The translations under genes and the position numbers were made by a program. A model generated the notes under the pieces. That model was not told the DNA's origin. It worked only from the letters and a program-made list of their open reading frames with translations, and did no database searches. Positions 8,816-17,689 of a DNA stretch of 64,000 nucleotides are shown in pieces. Within the stretch, counting starts at the first letter, position 1; each line of letters starts with the position of its first letter. The stretch is from Bifidobacterium sp. WK012_4_13 (lineage in GTDB: Bacteria > Actinomycetota > Actinomycetes > Actinomycetales > Bifidobacteriaceae), in assembly GCF_041080835.1 (NCBI RefSeq), contig NZ_CP129683.1, forward strand, positions 1,550,001 to 1,614,000, read 5' to 3'.

Positions 8816-10387
8816 ATGAACACGCAATGGTTGAACGTCATCTATGACGCTGAATTTGGTCAGCAGGGAGTGCGCGACTTCACGGAGCTGTGCACCGGGA
8901 GAGGTGCTTCGACCGAAGACGTGCTGCCAGTCAAGTCCCTTCGCATTCGGCACGGCGACGATGCCGATGTCATGAACCATGGAATCGATCATCCCGGCGG
9001 ACGCGTTCTGGCACCCGGCAGAGAGCTCATTGACGAAAGCCATGCCACCACCATCGATCCGATCAGACATCAGGCAGACATTCAGGCGCAGACCGAGACC
9101 GGCGTCTTCCGCGCGCTGTGTGCACTGGCCAGGGGAGCAATCACTAGAGAAGCACAGACCAAGGAAGCACAGACCAAGGAATCGCAGACTAAGGAAGCAC
9201 TGACACATCCACGCAGCTCGCCCCGCTATGCATGGCGTTCGCTATCACTGGACGTATCCCGGTACAAGGCATCCATAGAAGAGATTGAACGAGTGATCGA
9301 TCTCCTCGCCCTTCATGGGATGTCCGTTCTGCACCTGCATCTTACGGACCACCAATCCTGGAGGATTCCCGTCGATGGCTTCGATCTGCTCTCACAGTCA
9401 CCGGACTGCTTCACATGGAAGCAGCTCGACGGCTTGAAGCATTATGCGAGGCAACGCCATATCACACTGGTTCCGGAGATTGACCTGCCCGGACACTGCG
9501 CCGCGCTCCTGGAGCGCTATCCGGAGCTTGCAGGCAGGCCATCGTTCGCTCACCCGTTCCTCTCGTATGTCAATGTGCGCACGGAGGAATCCCGCAGATT
9601 CCTATCGGCATGCTCCCGATCCCTGTCACGTCTTGCCACCGGTGCATATGTCCACATCGGAGGAGATGAGGTCCTGGGCATTCCCGAAACAGATTTCAAC
9701 GAGGCGATGAGATTGTTGCAGGACGGAGTCCATGAAAGGGGGCTCAAGACCATTGCCTGGCAGGAGGGCTGCCGGGGCAAGGAAACCGCCGACGCATACC
9801 AGTTCTGGATGGACGAGCAAGACATTCCAAGTGAGGAGAGTCTGGTGGGTGCATGGCCACAGCAATTTTCCTCGGTTGCGCGGCAGGCCGCTGCGATGTA
9901 TGCACTGTGTCGCGACGATCCGCGACGATTGCGGGCGAAGGGTTCCATGGTCATCGACTCGCAGCAGTCCTTTGTCTATCTCGACCGAAAATATGCTGAG
10001 CAAAGCCAGGTCCCCGAACAGAACGAACGGATGAGGACTCTCGGATTCCCTGGGTATGCGCCGAAGAATTCCACGGAGCCTCTGGGATGGAGTCCAATTT
10101 CAGATGGGCATGGCGGCACTGCACCGGGGATTGATCAGTCACAGGCAACGCTGACGGCGGGTGTCGAGGCGGCGCTTTGGACGGAGACCGTTCGGTCGAC
10201 GGCAGACATGGACATGCTGCTGCTCCCCCGGCTGGCCCTCATCGCCGACTTTGCCTGGACCGGAAATCCACGTCTCACCCAAGACGGTGCACTCTTGCAG
10301 CGAATGCGGGACTATGCAAAAGTCTGGACCCTCCTGGGATACGACGATTTCTATCGCTCATCGTCGCTGTTCCCACGTTTGGGATAG
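8816..10387 (+). CDS. GH20 family beta-N-acetylhexosaminidase-like enzyme
   Basis: Glycoside hydrolase family 20 protein of about 523 residues. The catalytic motif is HIGGDEV (Asp-Glu near 283-284). The TIM-barrel entry RSLSLDVSRYKAS, the HLHLTDHQSWRI strand, the PEIDLPGHC segment and the late EAALWTETVRS motif all match the family. Residues of about 1-110 form the small N-terminal GH20b-like domain. Between the two domains lies a fourfold KEAQT repeat (9146-9205), which is not part of the family fold. The ATG at 8816 has aaaggga five bases upstream; upstream ATGs at 8789 and 8801 are less well placed. Its last 37 bases overlap the end of the convergent TetR gene. Exact substrate unproven, since some GH20 members cleave other beta-linkages. 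Confidence 0.9.
   Translation: MNTQWLNVIYDAEFGQQGVRDFTELCTGRGASTEDVLPVKSLRIRHGDDADVMNHGIDHPGGRVLAPGRELIDESHATTIDPIRHQADIQAQTETGVFRALCALARGAITREAQTKEAQTKESQTKEALTHPRSSPRYAWRSLSLDVSRYKASIEEIERVIDLLALHGMSVLHLHLTDHQSWRIPVDGFDLLSQSPDCFTWKQLDGLKHYARQRHITLVPEIDLPGHCAALLERYPELAGRPSFAHPFLSYVNVRTEESRRFLSACSRSLSRLATGAYVHIGGDEVLGIPETDFNEAMRLLQDGVHERGLKTIAWQEGCRGKETADAYQFWMDEQDIPSEESLVGAWPQQFSSVARQAAAMYALCRDDPRRLRAKGSMVIDSQQSFVYLDRKYAEQSQVPEQNERMRTLGFPGYAPKNSTEPLGWSPISDGHGGTAPGIDQSQATLTAGVEAALWTETVRSTADMDMLLLPRLALIADFAWTGNPRLTQDGALLQRMRDYAKVWTLLGYDDFYRSSSLFPRLG
9146..9205 (+). repeat. 15-bp tandem repeat, four copies, inside the GH20 gene
   Basis: Four consecutive 15-base units of the type aaggaagcacagacc encode REAQT-KEAQT-KESQT-KEALT. 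The copies are nearly identical at the DNA level. They sit in the linker between the N-terminal domain and the catalytic barrel. Because the unit is a multiple of three, copy-number change would alter linker length without shifting frame. Confidence 0.9.
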
Positions 10388-11133
10388 CGCTCGATGATTT
10401 CCTGGACGTCGATGCCTATTCTTTCCAAGAAATCCCTGGCGTCAGCGAGCATATCCGTGTTCTTCGGATCAAGAAGCCACTGGATCTGTATGCCATCCAT
10501 GTAGGCGATGAACTCCTGGGCCAGACAGAGGGCCTTGTCTGCTTCGGAGTCTGTGAGCTCGGCGATGCCGTGGGCGAGACGCCTGGTGAACGTGCCATAG
10601 CGCTTCTGAAAATAATCATGAGCCGGGTGATTGGCATCCGTCGCCTCGGCTGAAAGCTTGACGAAAGTCGCAACGATTCCCGGGTTCTCGATGTTGTTCC
10701 TTATCGAGTCCAGCAACCACGGAATGACCGTCTCCGAAGAGGATTCACCAGTGTGGGCAAAAAATGATCTGGCGGAATCGGTTGTCATGTCGCGACGTCT
10801 GATTGCCTGAATGATCAGATCATTCTTATTCGTAAAATAGCGCAGAAGCCCGGCATGCGAAATGCCTGCCTCGCTCGCTATCGCACGAATGGAAACGGCA
10901 TTCGACCCGCTTTTTGAGAACAATCTCAGCGCGGCATCCAATATCCTTTCCTTCGTTCGCCCGCCTTTCGTGTCCTCTTTCGGCTGATGAATGATTCTTG
11001 CGCTGTGGTTCCTCGAACGCGCCCTAACATTGGAAGGGCGACGGATCGAACGCTCACGCGCAGTGGAGGCGGCGTTGCCTCCCCCCGATGAGCCGGCGGA
11101 CTTCTTCGGTGATTCTTCTTTCATCCGGTCCAT
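10351..11133 (-). CDS. TetR family transcriptional regulator
   Basis: TetR/AcrR-type repressor. The helix-turn-helix domain lies at about residues 60-110: RTKERILDAALRLF, then AVSIRAIASEAGISHAGLLRYF and NKNDLI, a canonical arrangement. The C-terminal ligand-binding part is helical. A basic, low-complexity N-terminal arm of about 60 residues (Lys/Arg/Ser rich) precedes the domain; its start is uncertain, with ATG at 11133 or 11124 more likely than the longer frame from 11169. The gene is convergent with, and overlaps by 37 bp, the GH20 gene at the end of the glycoside cluster. It is the only regulator beside that cluster, so it is the natural candidate to control it; no operator was identified. 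Confidence 0.85.
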   Translation of the reverse strand: MDRMKEESPKKSAGSSGGGNAASTARERSIRRPSNVRARSRNHSARIIHQPKEDTKGGRTKERILDAALRLFSKSGSNAVSIRAIASEAGISHAGLLRYFTNKNDLIIQAIRRRDMTTDSARSFFAHTGESSSETVIPWLLDSIRNNIENPGIVATFVKLSAEATDANHPAHDYFQKRYGTFTRRLAHGIAELTDSEADKALCLAQEFIAYMDGIQIQWLLDPKNTDMLADARDFLERIGIDVQEIIERYPKRGNSDDER

Positions 11134-11273
11134 CTTTCTCTTTGCCTGTCTCAACCATAGCCGCAACATGGCGATACGCGCTCATCCTATGCACGCAGGT
11201 TCATATGGCAGTGCTTCAACGTGAGATGGAATGCCGAAAAGAACCACCTCTTCCTGCCGGGGCTGGAAAGTCT

Positions 11274-12074
11274 TCAGGCGACCTGTTCATGAACCGAGGC
11301 GTTCACCCATTGGCGCTGCACGACATTGGCACCTGAGAACGTACCTATGTCAATCATGCAATCACGGTAATCACGGCCGTGGGCGATGGTTATGTAGTCA
11401 TCGTTCACCAAACGATTATGCGTTGGGTCAAATCCGACCCAGCGGCCATCGTTGTATATCTCGATCCATGCATGCGTGGCACCTTCGCCCAGAAGCAGGC
11501 CGGCTATGTATCGTGCCGTAAGTCCCAGATGACGACAGACGGCGAGCATCACATGCGAATAGTCCTGACACACACCCTTGCCCTGGGCCAATGCCTCCTC
11601 GGCGGTGGTCTGGATGTCCGTCGAACCAGGAGTATATGCGAAAGCATCAAAGACCCTCTGCATCACCATACGAGCGCAGTCTAGGGGATCTGAAGAACCT
11701 TCATCATTCGCGAGGTCTTCCCTGCATCGCTCGATCATCGCCCCCAGCGTCACCCCAGGAACGGTCAGCTCGGAATCATAGCGATACAGGGGCTTGTATT
11801 GCTCCGGCTTGATATGGTCGTTATCGACGAAGGCGATGCCCGTGACGGAATATTCGAAGCAGTCGTGCGGCTGCGGCATGTAACCGGTAATCACCACGGA
11901 ATCAAATGCGTCATGCTCCGTTTCCAATTCCGTTTCGGGTGTGACGTTGATCTTCACGTCGACAACCTGTTGGCGAGGTCCGGAAACCGGAACGCAACGT
12001 AGCTGAAAGCGGTGATCCGTAACGGCATCGCTGAAATTCAGCTTCATCACATAGTCAAACACAAGTTTCTTCAC
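11274..12074 (-). CDS. Transglutaminase-like cysteine protease family protein
   Basis: Bacterial transglutaminase-like protein of about 266 residues. The N-terminal beta-rich region has the usual FDYVMKLNFS...HRFQLRC pattern. The catalytic core contains GKGVCQDYSHVM (nucleophile Cys), THAWIEIY (His) and WVGFDPTHN (Asp), so the Cys-His-Asp triad is intact. I chose the GTG at 12074 because gaggg precedes it and the residues after it match the family; the ATG at 12047 would cut into the domain. It is cytoplasmic by absence of a signal. It lies 150 bp after the circularly permuted ATP-grasp/alpha-E gene on the same strand. This pairing is known from other bacteria, where it is proposed to make and cleave amide or peptide bonds on an unknown substrate. 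Confidence 0.85.
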   Translation of the reverse strand: MKKLVFDYVMKLNFSDAVTDHRFQLRCVPVSGPRQQVVDVKINVTPETELETEHDAFDSVVITGYMPQPHDCFEYSVTGIAFVDNDHIKPEQYKPLYRYDSELTVPGVTLGAMIERCREDLANDEGSSDPLDCARMVMQRVFDAFAYTPGSTDIQTTAEEALAQGKGVCQDYSHVMLAVCRHLGLTARYIAGLLLGEGATHAWIEIYNDGRWVGFDPTHNRLVNDDYITIAHGRDYRDCMIDIGTFSGANVVQRQWVNASVHEQVA

Positions 12075-12227
12075 AAGCCCTCTGTCCCTCAATCCTTCCG
12101 CGGCTCCGAACCAACAAATCACTATCAGTTAGCATACACATACGTTCGTCACATGAATTCAGCCCATATGTGAACACCCATGTCTGAAGACAAGCCAGAA
12201 TCAATGGAACCGGCCGCATGCTTGCCA

Positions 12228-14411
12228 TTATCCGGCAACCCGGCTATCCATGTTCATGGAGTTGAGCACCCTTGGCTTCCCACTGTCCACATCAAGCACT
12301 CTTCCGTTGAATCCATTGAGGAACTCCACGATCTTTTCGGATAGCTTGGCATAGCCCCGAACCGGCAGCTGATCGAGCAGCCAGCGCGCGCCGGCTGCAA
12401 AGCACTGCGGCAGTGGCAGTCCATTCAGCATTGCCGCATATGCGGCCAGTTTCTTCAATGGAGCCTCCAGACTCGCCTCTGGCAGTCCGAAGCGCGTATA
12501 CAGGTCAATGCGCTCGAGATACTTCCCAATGAAGAGGAAGGACTTGAGCACCGGATCGAGAGCGGAGTTCTCAACGCCTCCCCACAACGAAAGCATATGA
12601 TCGCCGATGTCGCGCTGACGATAGATGTTATCCGATTTCAAGCCGCTGTGCGCGGCATCGGTTATCGTGTTCACCGCCATTTCGACATACTGCACCAGAT
12701 TCGATCCCAGTTCCGGGCGCAATACGACCGCATTGTTGAATGCGCTTTGCATGGCGCATCGAACTGAATTCGGATTGTGCTCATCGTAGAGGAACGAATG
12801 GATGAATGCATCGAAATCATCGAAGTCCTCTGGAAGATCCAAGGCGTGGGCGAAGGGCTTGAATGCTTCGACCTGAGTATCCATGACCAGGTCATAGAAG
12901 GGGAAGAACTGGCCAATGGTCGTGAAGACGCGTTCGGTGTAGCGTCCGAGCCAATACAGATTGTCTGCCTTCGCAGCAGTCACCAAAGCCGCGGCCTGCT
13001 TGGAATGGGTTCCGACAAGATTGATCGCATCGCGTTTCGTTCTCTCATTGAAGGCTTCGGAATTCGCAGGTGCAAGAACCCAGGTATCCTTGAATCCACC
13101 TCCCTGAGAGGAATTGACGATCATCTCGCCCTCGATCGATGAATAACGCGTCAATCCCGAATACCAGACATGCGTTTTCTGGCCTGTGACCACAAACGCT
13201 CGCAAATCAGCCTTCCGGGGTGTCTTTTCACCTGTTCTGCCGTCCACGATATCGATGTCCTTGAATTGGATGACCTCCTGTGCAATGAACCTCCGCGGAT
13301 CCTTCGCTATCGTTTCGGCCATGTCCGAACGCTCCTTCGCATTCAGACTCGAACCAAAGACGACGCCATAGCCGCCTGCCTCCGCCACATCCTTGATGAC
13401 CAGCTCGCCCAGCCGGTCTAGCACGATCTTCCTGTCTTTCTCGAACATGGGCATATAGGTCGGGGCGTTGTGCAGAATCGGCTCCTCGTGCAGATAATAT
13501 CGGATCATCTCTGGCACGAAGTAATACATTGCCTTGTCATCGACCACACCGTTGCCAGGAGCGTTCATGATCGCGACATTTCCAGCACGGTAGGCGGCCA
13601 GCAGACCTGGGATTCCGATCACTGAATCTGGATTGAAGCTGAAGGGGTCGAGGTATTCATCGGCCAGCCGCCTATAGACGACGCCCACACGATGGCGGTT
13701 TCCTGCATAGTCAACGAAATACAGCCGATTCTGCACCACTTCCAGATCCTCGGGGAATGCAAGCGTTGCACCGGTTTTCTCCGCCAGATATGCGTGTTCG
13801 AAGAATGCCGAATTCTGTCTTCCCGGAGTGAGCACGACAGCTATCCCCTCGGTGGAGACGAAGTCCATCGACTTGCGAAGCAGGCGTGGATAGGCTCGGT
13901 TGTCCCGTATCCTCACATCACGGAACAATGTCGGATAGATGCGACGCTCGATGTCTCGGACGAACAATGGATAGCTTGCGCCTGATGGGATGCGTAGGTT
14001 GTCTTCCAAGACCCACCACTGCCCGTCCTCGCCCTGAACCAGATCCTCTCCGGCAATGTGCGCGAATACCCCTCCAGGAGGCGTCACACCGTTGACCTGT
14101 GGATAGTATCCGACCGATGTGTAGACGTATTCCTCCGGAATCACCCCATCCTTGATGATGTTCTTGTCCGAATAGATATCCCGAAGGCATGCGTTGAGAG
14201 CATCGACGCGCTGCTTGAGCCCTTGCTCCAGACTGTCATATTCGTCTGACTCGATGATTCTCGGTATGGGATCATAGGGAAACAGCCTATCCTCGTAACG
14301 CCCATCGGCATAGATGCCAAAGCGGACGCCATTGCGGCTCAGTTCCCTGTTGATGGATTCACGCCTGCCGACCAACTCGCCTGCGAGTTCACGTGCGTTG
14401 GATTCCAACAT
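12228..14411 (-). CDS. Circularly permuted ATP-grasp protein fused to alpha-E domain
   Basis: Fusion of about 727 residues. The first 460 or so form the circularly permuted type-2 ATP-grasp domain, seen in RIPSGASYPLFVRDIE, LTPGRQNSAFFEHAYLA, the APGNGVVDDKAMYYFVPEMIRYYL segment, KDVAEAGGYGVVFGS and SSQGGGFKDTWVL. From about residue 485 the alpha-E domain follows: DNLYWLGRYTERV, then several helices with NPNSVRCAM. In many bacteria these two are separate adjacent genes; here they are one protein. The family is predicted to ligate amino groups to carboxylates using ATP. The ATG at 14411 has ggag seven bases upstream. The partner transglutaminase gene lies immediately downstream. The biological product is unknown. 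Confidence 0.88.
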   Translation of the reverse strand: MLESNARELAGELVGRRESINRELSRNGVRFGIYADGRYEDRLFPYDPIPRIIESDEYDSLEQGLKQRVDALNACLRDIYSDKNIIKDGVIPEEYVYTSVGYYPQVNGVTPPGGVFAHIAGEDLVQGEDGQWWVLEDNLRIPSGASYPLFVRDIERRIYPTLFRDVRIRDNRAYPRLLRKSMDFVSTEGIAVVLTPGRQNSAFFEHAYLAEKTGATLAFPEDLEVVQNRLYFVDYAGNRHRVGVVYRRLADEYLDPFSFNPDSVIGIPGLLAAYRAGNVAIMNAPGNGVVDDKAMYYFVPEMIRYYLHEEPILHNAPTYMPMFEKDRKIVLDRLGELVIKDVAEAGGYGVVFGSSLNAKERSDMAETIAKDPRRFIAQEVIQFKDIDIVDGRTGEKTPRKADLRAFVVTGQKTHVWYSGLTRYSSIEGEMIVNSSQGGGFKDTWVLAPANSEAFNERTKRDAINLVGTHSKQAAALVTAAKADNLYWLGRYTERVFTTIGQFFPFYDLVMDTQVEAFKPFAHALDLPEDFDDFDAFIHSFLYDEHNPNSVRCAMQSAFNNAVVLRPELGSNLVQYVEMAVNTITDAAHSGLKSDNIYRQRDIGDHMLSLWGGVENSALDPVLKSFLFIGKYLERIDLYTRFGLPEASLEAPLKKLAAYAAMLNGLPLPQCFAAGARWLLDQLPVRGYAKLSEKIVEFLNGFNGRVLDVDSGKPRVLNSMNMDSRVAG

Positions 14412-14848
14412 GTTCCGCTCCATTCTCTTGTCGAACGGTGAGACCTGACCGGTTATTTCACTTAAGCACAATCCGTGGGGAAATGACCCGAACAACACGG
14501 CGTCAGACCAATTTTTACCCTCTGAATGAACTTCATGCTAGACATGCAACATTACCGAAACCCACACAACGTGTTACAGATGAGGCCTTATGCGAACGAT
14601 ATGCTGACCAATGACACGGTTCTCAGACGAATTGGATGCCAACCGTCCTGTACCGACCCTGTGTCGATTGTTGCATGCATCACACTTACCGACAGCATAA
14701 TTATGCATCTATGCAAGTTTATAGTAATGTAACTTTTTGCTTCGGGCGCTTTCCTTGAATGCGCTCGACTCACATGCATGTGGAACTTGCACCATTGAGG
14801 TGTTCGCGTGCGTTACAAATTTTCCTTACGGAAGGAACTTGCAATCAT
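14412..14848. other. Divergent intergenic region
   Basis: This region separates the leftward ATP-grasp gene from the rightward drug exporter and must hold both promoters. It is AT-rich near 14690-14740. I find no RNA gene or strong palindrome. A run gaagga at 14831-14836 serves as ribosome binding site for the exporter start at 14849. Confidence 0.4.
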
Positions 14849-16924
14849 ATGGCATCTGAAATAGCAGCACCGGGCCGGAGTCAGAGCAGGCATTCATCCG
14901 GCAGCCACGGCCTTATGGATCAACGCCAGATCATGCTGGTTATCTATGCCTTGATGACGGCCATGTTCCTGAGCTCTCTGGATCAGACGGTGGTAGGCAC
15001 GGCAATCAGAACGATCGGCGACGACCTCCATGGGCTCAACGAACAGGCATGGGTCACCACTGCCTATCTGATCACGTCGACGATCACCACCCCGCTCTAT
15101 GGAAAGCTGTCGGATATCTATGGCCGACGCCCGCTTTTCATCTTCTCCATTGGCCTGTTCATCCTGGGTTCGCTGATGTCGAGCTTCTCGACATCCATGA
15201 TTATGCTCGCCGCTTTCCGAGCCTTCCAGGGACTTGGAGCCGGTGGACTCATGTCACTGCCGCTCGCCATCATCGGTGACATCGTCGCGCCACGCGATCG
15301 AGCCAAATATCAGGGATACTTCCTGGCAGTGTTCGGCGTCTCGACAGTGATCGGCCCGCTGATTGGCGGAATCTTCGCCAACGCAAGCAGCATCCTTGGC
15401 ATCGCTGGCTGGCGCTGGGTGTTTCTGATCAACGTACCGGTCGGATTGCTCGCCTTCGGCATGGTCTTCGCCTTTCTGCATCTGCCACGATTCGGCAACA
15501 AGCGCCATAATCGAGTTGACTGGTGGGGCGCTGCAACCGTCGTCGTCACACTCGTTCCACTGCTGCTGGTCGCCGAAGAGGGACGCGACTGGGGATGGGG
15601 ATCCACAGGGTCCATCGTCTGCTACATCATTTCATTCGTTGGCCTCATTGCATTCATCATCATCGAACAGCACATGCATGACGATGCAATCCTGCCACTG
15701 AGACTCTTCGTCTCCAAGTCATTCTCAATGGCATCGATTCTGGGCGCATTGCTTGGCTTCGGCATGTTCGGCGCAATGCTGACCATTCCGCTCTATCTGC
15801 AGATCGCCGAAGGCCTTTCTCCCACACAGTCAGGCTTCGCAACCATACCTATGGTCATTGGCCTGATGATCTCCTCGGTCACCGCTGGAATCATCATCTC
15901 TCGCACCGGCAGATACCAATGGTTCCCGCCTGTCGGGACGGCCATCGCCATCGCAGGCTTCGCATTGCTGATCTGGGCAGTTGGCAGGCCGCTTCAGGCG
16001 ATGATGATCGGCATGTTCGTGCTGGGACTTGGCATCGGCTTCCTTATGCAGGCATTGATTCAGGCGAGTCAGAACGCAGTCTTGAGCAAGGACATGGGGG
16101 TCGCAACAAGCTCAGCCACCTTCTTCCGCCAGATTGGCGGAACGATGGGCACAGCCGTGCTGCTCTCAGTGCTGTTCTCCGTCATGCCAGCCAACATTCT
16201 CAATGCCATGTCTGACAGGACGGCCCTGGGCAATGGCCTGAATGCCGCCTTGACGCCAAGCGTCGCAAGAGCTTCGGAGAACAAGGCGGTCATGAGGCAG
16301 ATCTGGAATCCTATAGTTGCGCAGATCAAGAAGCAGTCACAGGAGTCGCTCGACACGGCAACGACCAAGGTCGACGCCGCGGCTGCGGCCGCCGTTCAGA
16401 CCAAGGTAAGTGCAGCGGTGCGACAGCAGGCAGCTGCCATGGGCGTCACTGACTCCACAGTCGTGCAGTCCATGATCAAGAGCCAGGTCGCAGCGGCAAC
16501 GCCTGCAGCGCAGAGCCAGGCATTGAAGGAGGTGGCGTCCCAGCGCAATCTCAGCGTCGTCGATGGAAAGCTGAGCATCGACTACGCGCAGGCCTCTCAG
16601 CGCAAGGCAGTGGTGAAGGAGGTCGTTCCTAAGCTCTCCGATGCCATGAAGAAGAACAGTGGCAAGAGCTCATCTCTGAACTCATCATCCTCGACAAGCG
16701 ACACCTCCTTCCTGAACGGCGCAGACAGCAGGTTGACCCAGCCATTCATCAATGGTTTCGATGCCTCCGCTCGCACCGTATATTGGATTGGTGGGGGTGT
16801 GCTCACCTTTGCGCTGCTGCTGACGAGCTTCTTCAAGGTCCCGCCGCTGAGGGAACGCTCCGCGCTGGAGGATCTGGCGGCCGATCAGGCTGCGGCCGAA
16901 AAGCTCAAGGCAGCCGAGGCATAG
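14849..16924 (+). CDS. DHA2-type (EmrB/QacA) MFS multidrug exporter with large C-terminal loop
   Basis: Major facilitator of the 14-TM DHA2 group, about 691 residues. Motif C-like and antiporter motifs are present: FLSSLDQTVVGTAIRTI in TM1, GKLSDIYGRRPLF in loop 2-3, and AFQGLGAGGLMSLPLAIIGDIVAPRDRAKYQG near TM4-5. After the 13th segment comes a hydrophilic, alanine- and lysine-rich stretch of about 180 residues (roughly 450-634), then the last TM and a short tail. The ATG at 14849 is preferred; an upstream extension to 14759 lacks support. A TetR regulator starts 166 bp downstream on the same strand, with palindromes between. Substrates are unknown; export of a drug or toxic compound is the family role. 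Confidence 0.88.
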   Translation: MASEIAAPGRSQSRHSSGSHGLMDQRQIMLVIYALMTAMFLSSLDQTVVGTAIRTIGDDLHGLNEQAWVTTAYLITSTITTPLYGKLSDIYGRRPLFIFSIGLFILGSLMSSFSTSMIMLAAFRAFQGLGAGGLMSLPLAIIGDIVAPRDRAKYQGYFLAVFGVSTVIGPLIGGIFANASSILGIAGWRWVFLINVPVGLLAFGMVFAFLHLPRFGNKRHNRVDWWGAATVVVTLVPLLLVAEEGRDWGWGSTGSIVCYIISFVGLIAFIIIEQHMHDDAILPLRLFVSKSFSMASILGALLGFGMFGAMLTIPLYLQIAEGLSPTQSGFATIPMVIGLMISSVTAGIIISRTGRYQWFPPVGTAIAIAGFALLIWAVGRPLQAMMIGMFVLGLGIGFLMQALIQASQNAVLSKDMGVATSSATFFRQIGGTMGTAVLLSVLFSVMPANILNAMSDRTALGNGLNAALTPSVARASENKAVMRQIWNPIVAQIKKQSQESLDTATTKVDAAAAAAVQTKVSAAVRQQAAAMGVTDSTVVQSMIKSQVAAATPAAQSQALKEVASQRNLSVVDGKLSIDYAQASQRKAVVKEVVPKLSDAMKKNSGKSSSLNSSSSTSDTSFLNGADSRLTQPFINGFDASARTVYWIGGGVLTFALLLTSFFKVPPLRERSALEDLAADQAAAEKLKAAEA

Positions 16925-16954
16925 AACTGCCGCCGCAGACCTTCCATAGTCATG

Positions 16955-17042
16955 TCAATCATTGAAAGTTCGACATTCGTGCACCAGTACTTGCAGTAAC
17001 GGCTTGGCTCAGTGATACGGTGATTGAATACTCAATGATTGA
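16955..17042. promoter_or_regulatory. Palindromic boxes, probable TetR operators
   Basis: An 11-bp palindrome tcaatcattga lies at 16955-16965 and its near-twin tcaatgattga at 17032-17042. The 12-base strings gtcaatcattga and tcaatgattgac that contain them are exact reverse complements. A further dyad attga-N4-tcaat spans 17023-17036 and shares an arm with the second box. The boxes lie between the exporter gene and the TetR gene, directly before the regulator. Such a cluster fits autoregulation by the TetR protein. No such box was seen by eye before the exporter itself. Confidence 0.5.
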
Positions 17043-17089
17043 CCATGCAACACTGGCGTCGAAGAACCATTGAGGAATAGAAAGCAGCG

Positions 17090-17683
17090 ATGAACGACAT
17101 GGAAAACCTCGGCTTACGTGAGCGCAAGAAGCGACTGACACGCGAGACCATTCATGATGTTGCCGTGAGATTGGCGCGGGATCGCGGATTTGCGGAAGTC
17201 ACCGTAGAAGAAATCTGTGCGGGTGCCAATATTTCTGCGCGAACGTTCTTCAACTACTATCCCTCAAAGGCAGATGCCATCTTCGGCGTCTCGTTGCAAC
17301 CCTTGACAGCTGCACAGCGAGAGCAGTTTCTCCATAGCCCAGGTGAGTTGCTTTCAGACATATGTGCTCTGGTAGCATCCTGCATCATAGTGCCAAAGGA
17401 CACGAGCATGCTCCGCGAACAGCTTTCGGGCTGTCACACCGAAGCCTTTGCCGAGGTCGGGGCACATTTCAAGGAACTGTTCAAGAGCTTGCATGTCCTG
17501 ACCGAACAGCGCACTCATGACCCTCATAAGGCTCGTCTTGCAGTTGCCCTGCTCATCGCGGCATTGAAAGTCGTAGCTCATATCGATGGCGATGCGTCAG
17601 TTCAGAATGCACAAACGCTGCAGAAGTCTCTGATCGCATCCATCAAGGAACTTGGCTCCTTGGCGAACACCGTCAATGTCTGA
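17090..17683 (+). CDS. TetR family transcriptional regulator
   Basis: TetR repressor of 197 residues with a canonical N-terminal domain: RERKKRLTRETIHDVAVRLARDRGF, then VTVEEICAGANISARTFFNYYPSKADAI (the F-F-N-Y-F/Y-x-S/N-K signature). The C-terminal part is helical and not diagnostic. A ribosome binding site gaaagcag precedes the ATG. It follows the DHA2 exporter on the same strand, and palindromes at 16955-17042 lie just upstream. The usual arrangement of exporter plus TetR suggests that it represses both itself and the exporter and is released by an exported compound. The inducer is unknown. Confidence 0.88.
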   Translation: MNDMENLGLRERKKRLTRETIHDVAVRLARDRGFAEVTVEEICAGANISARTFFNYYPSKADAIFGVSLQPLTAAQREQFLHSPGELLSDICALVASCIIVPKDTSMLREQLSGCHTEAFAEVGAHFKELFKSLHVLTEQRTHDPHKARLAVALLIAALKVVAHIDGDASVQNAQTLQKSLIASIKELGSLANTVNV

Positions 17684-17689
17684 TGGCAC

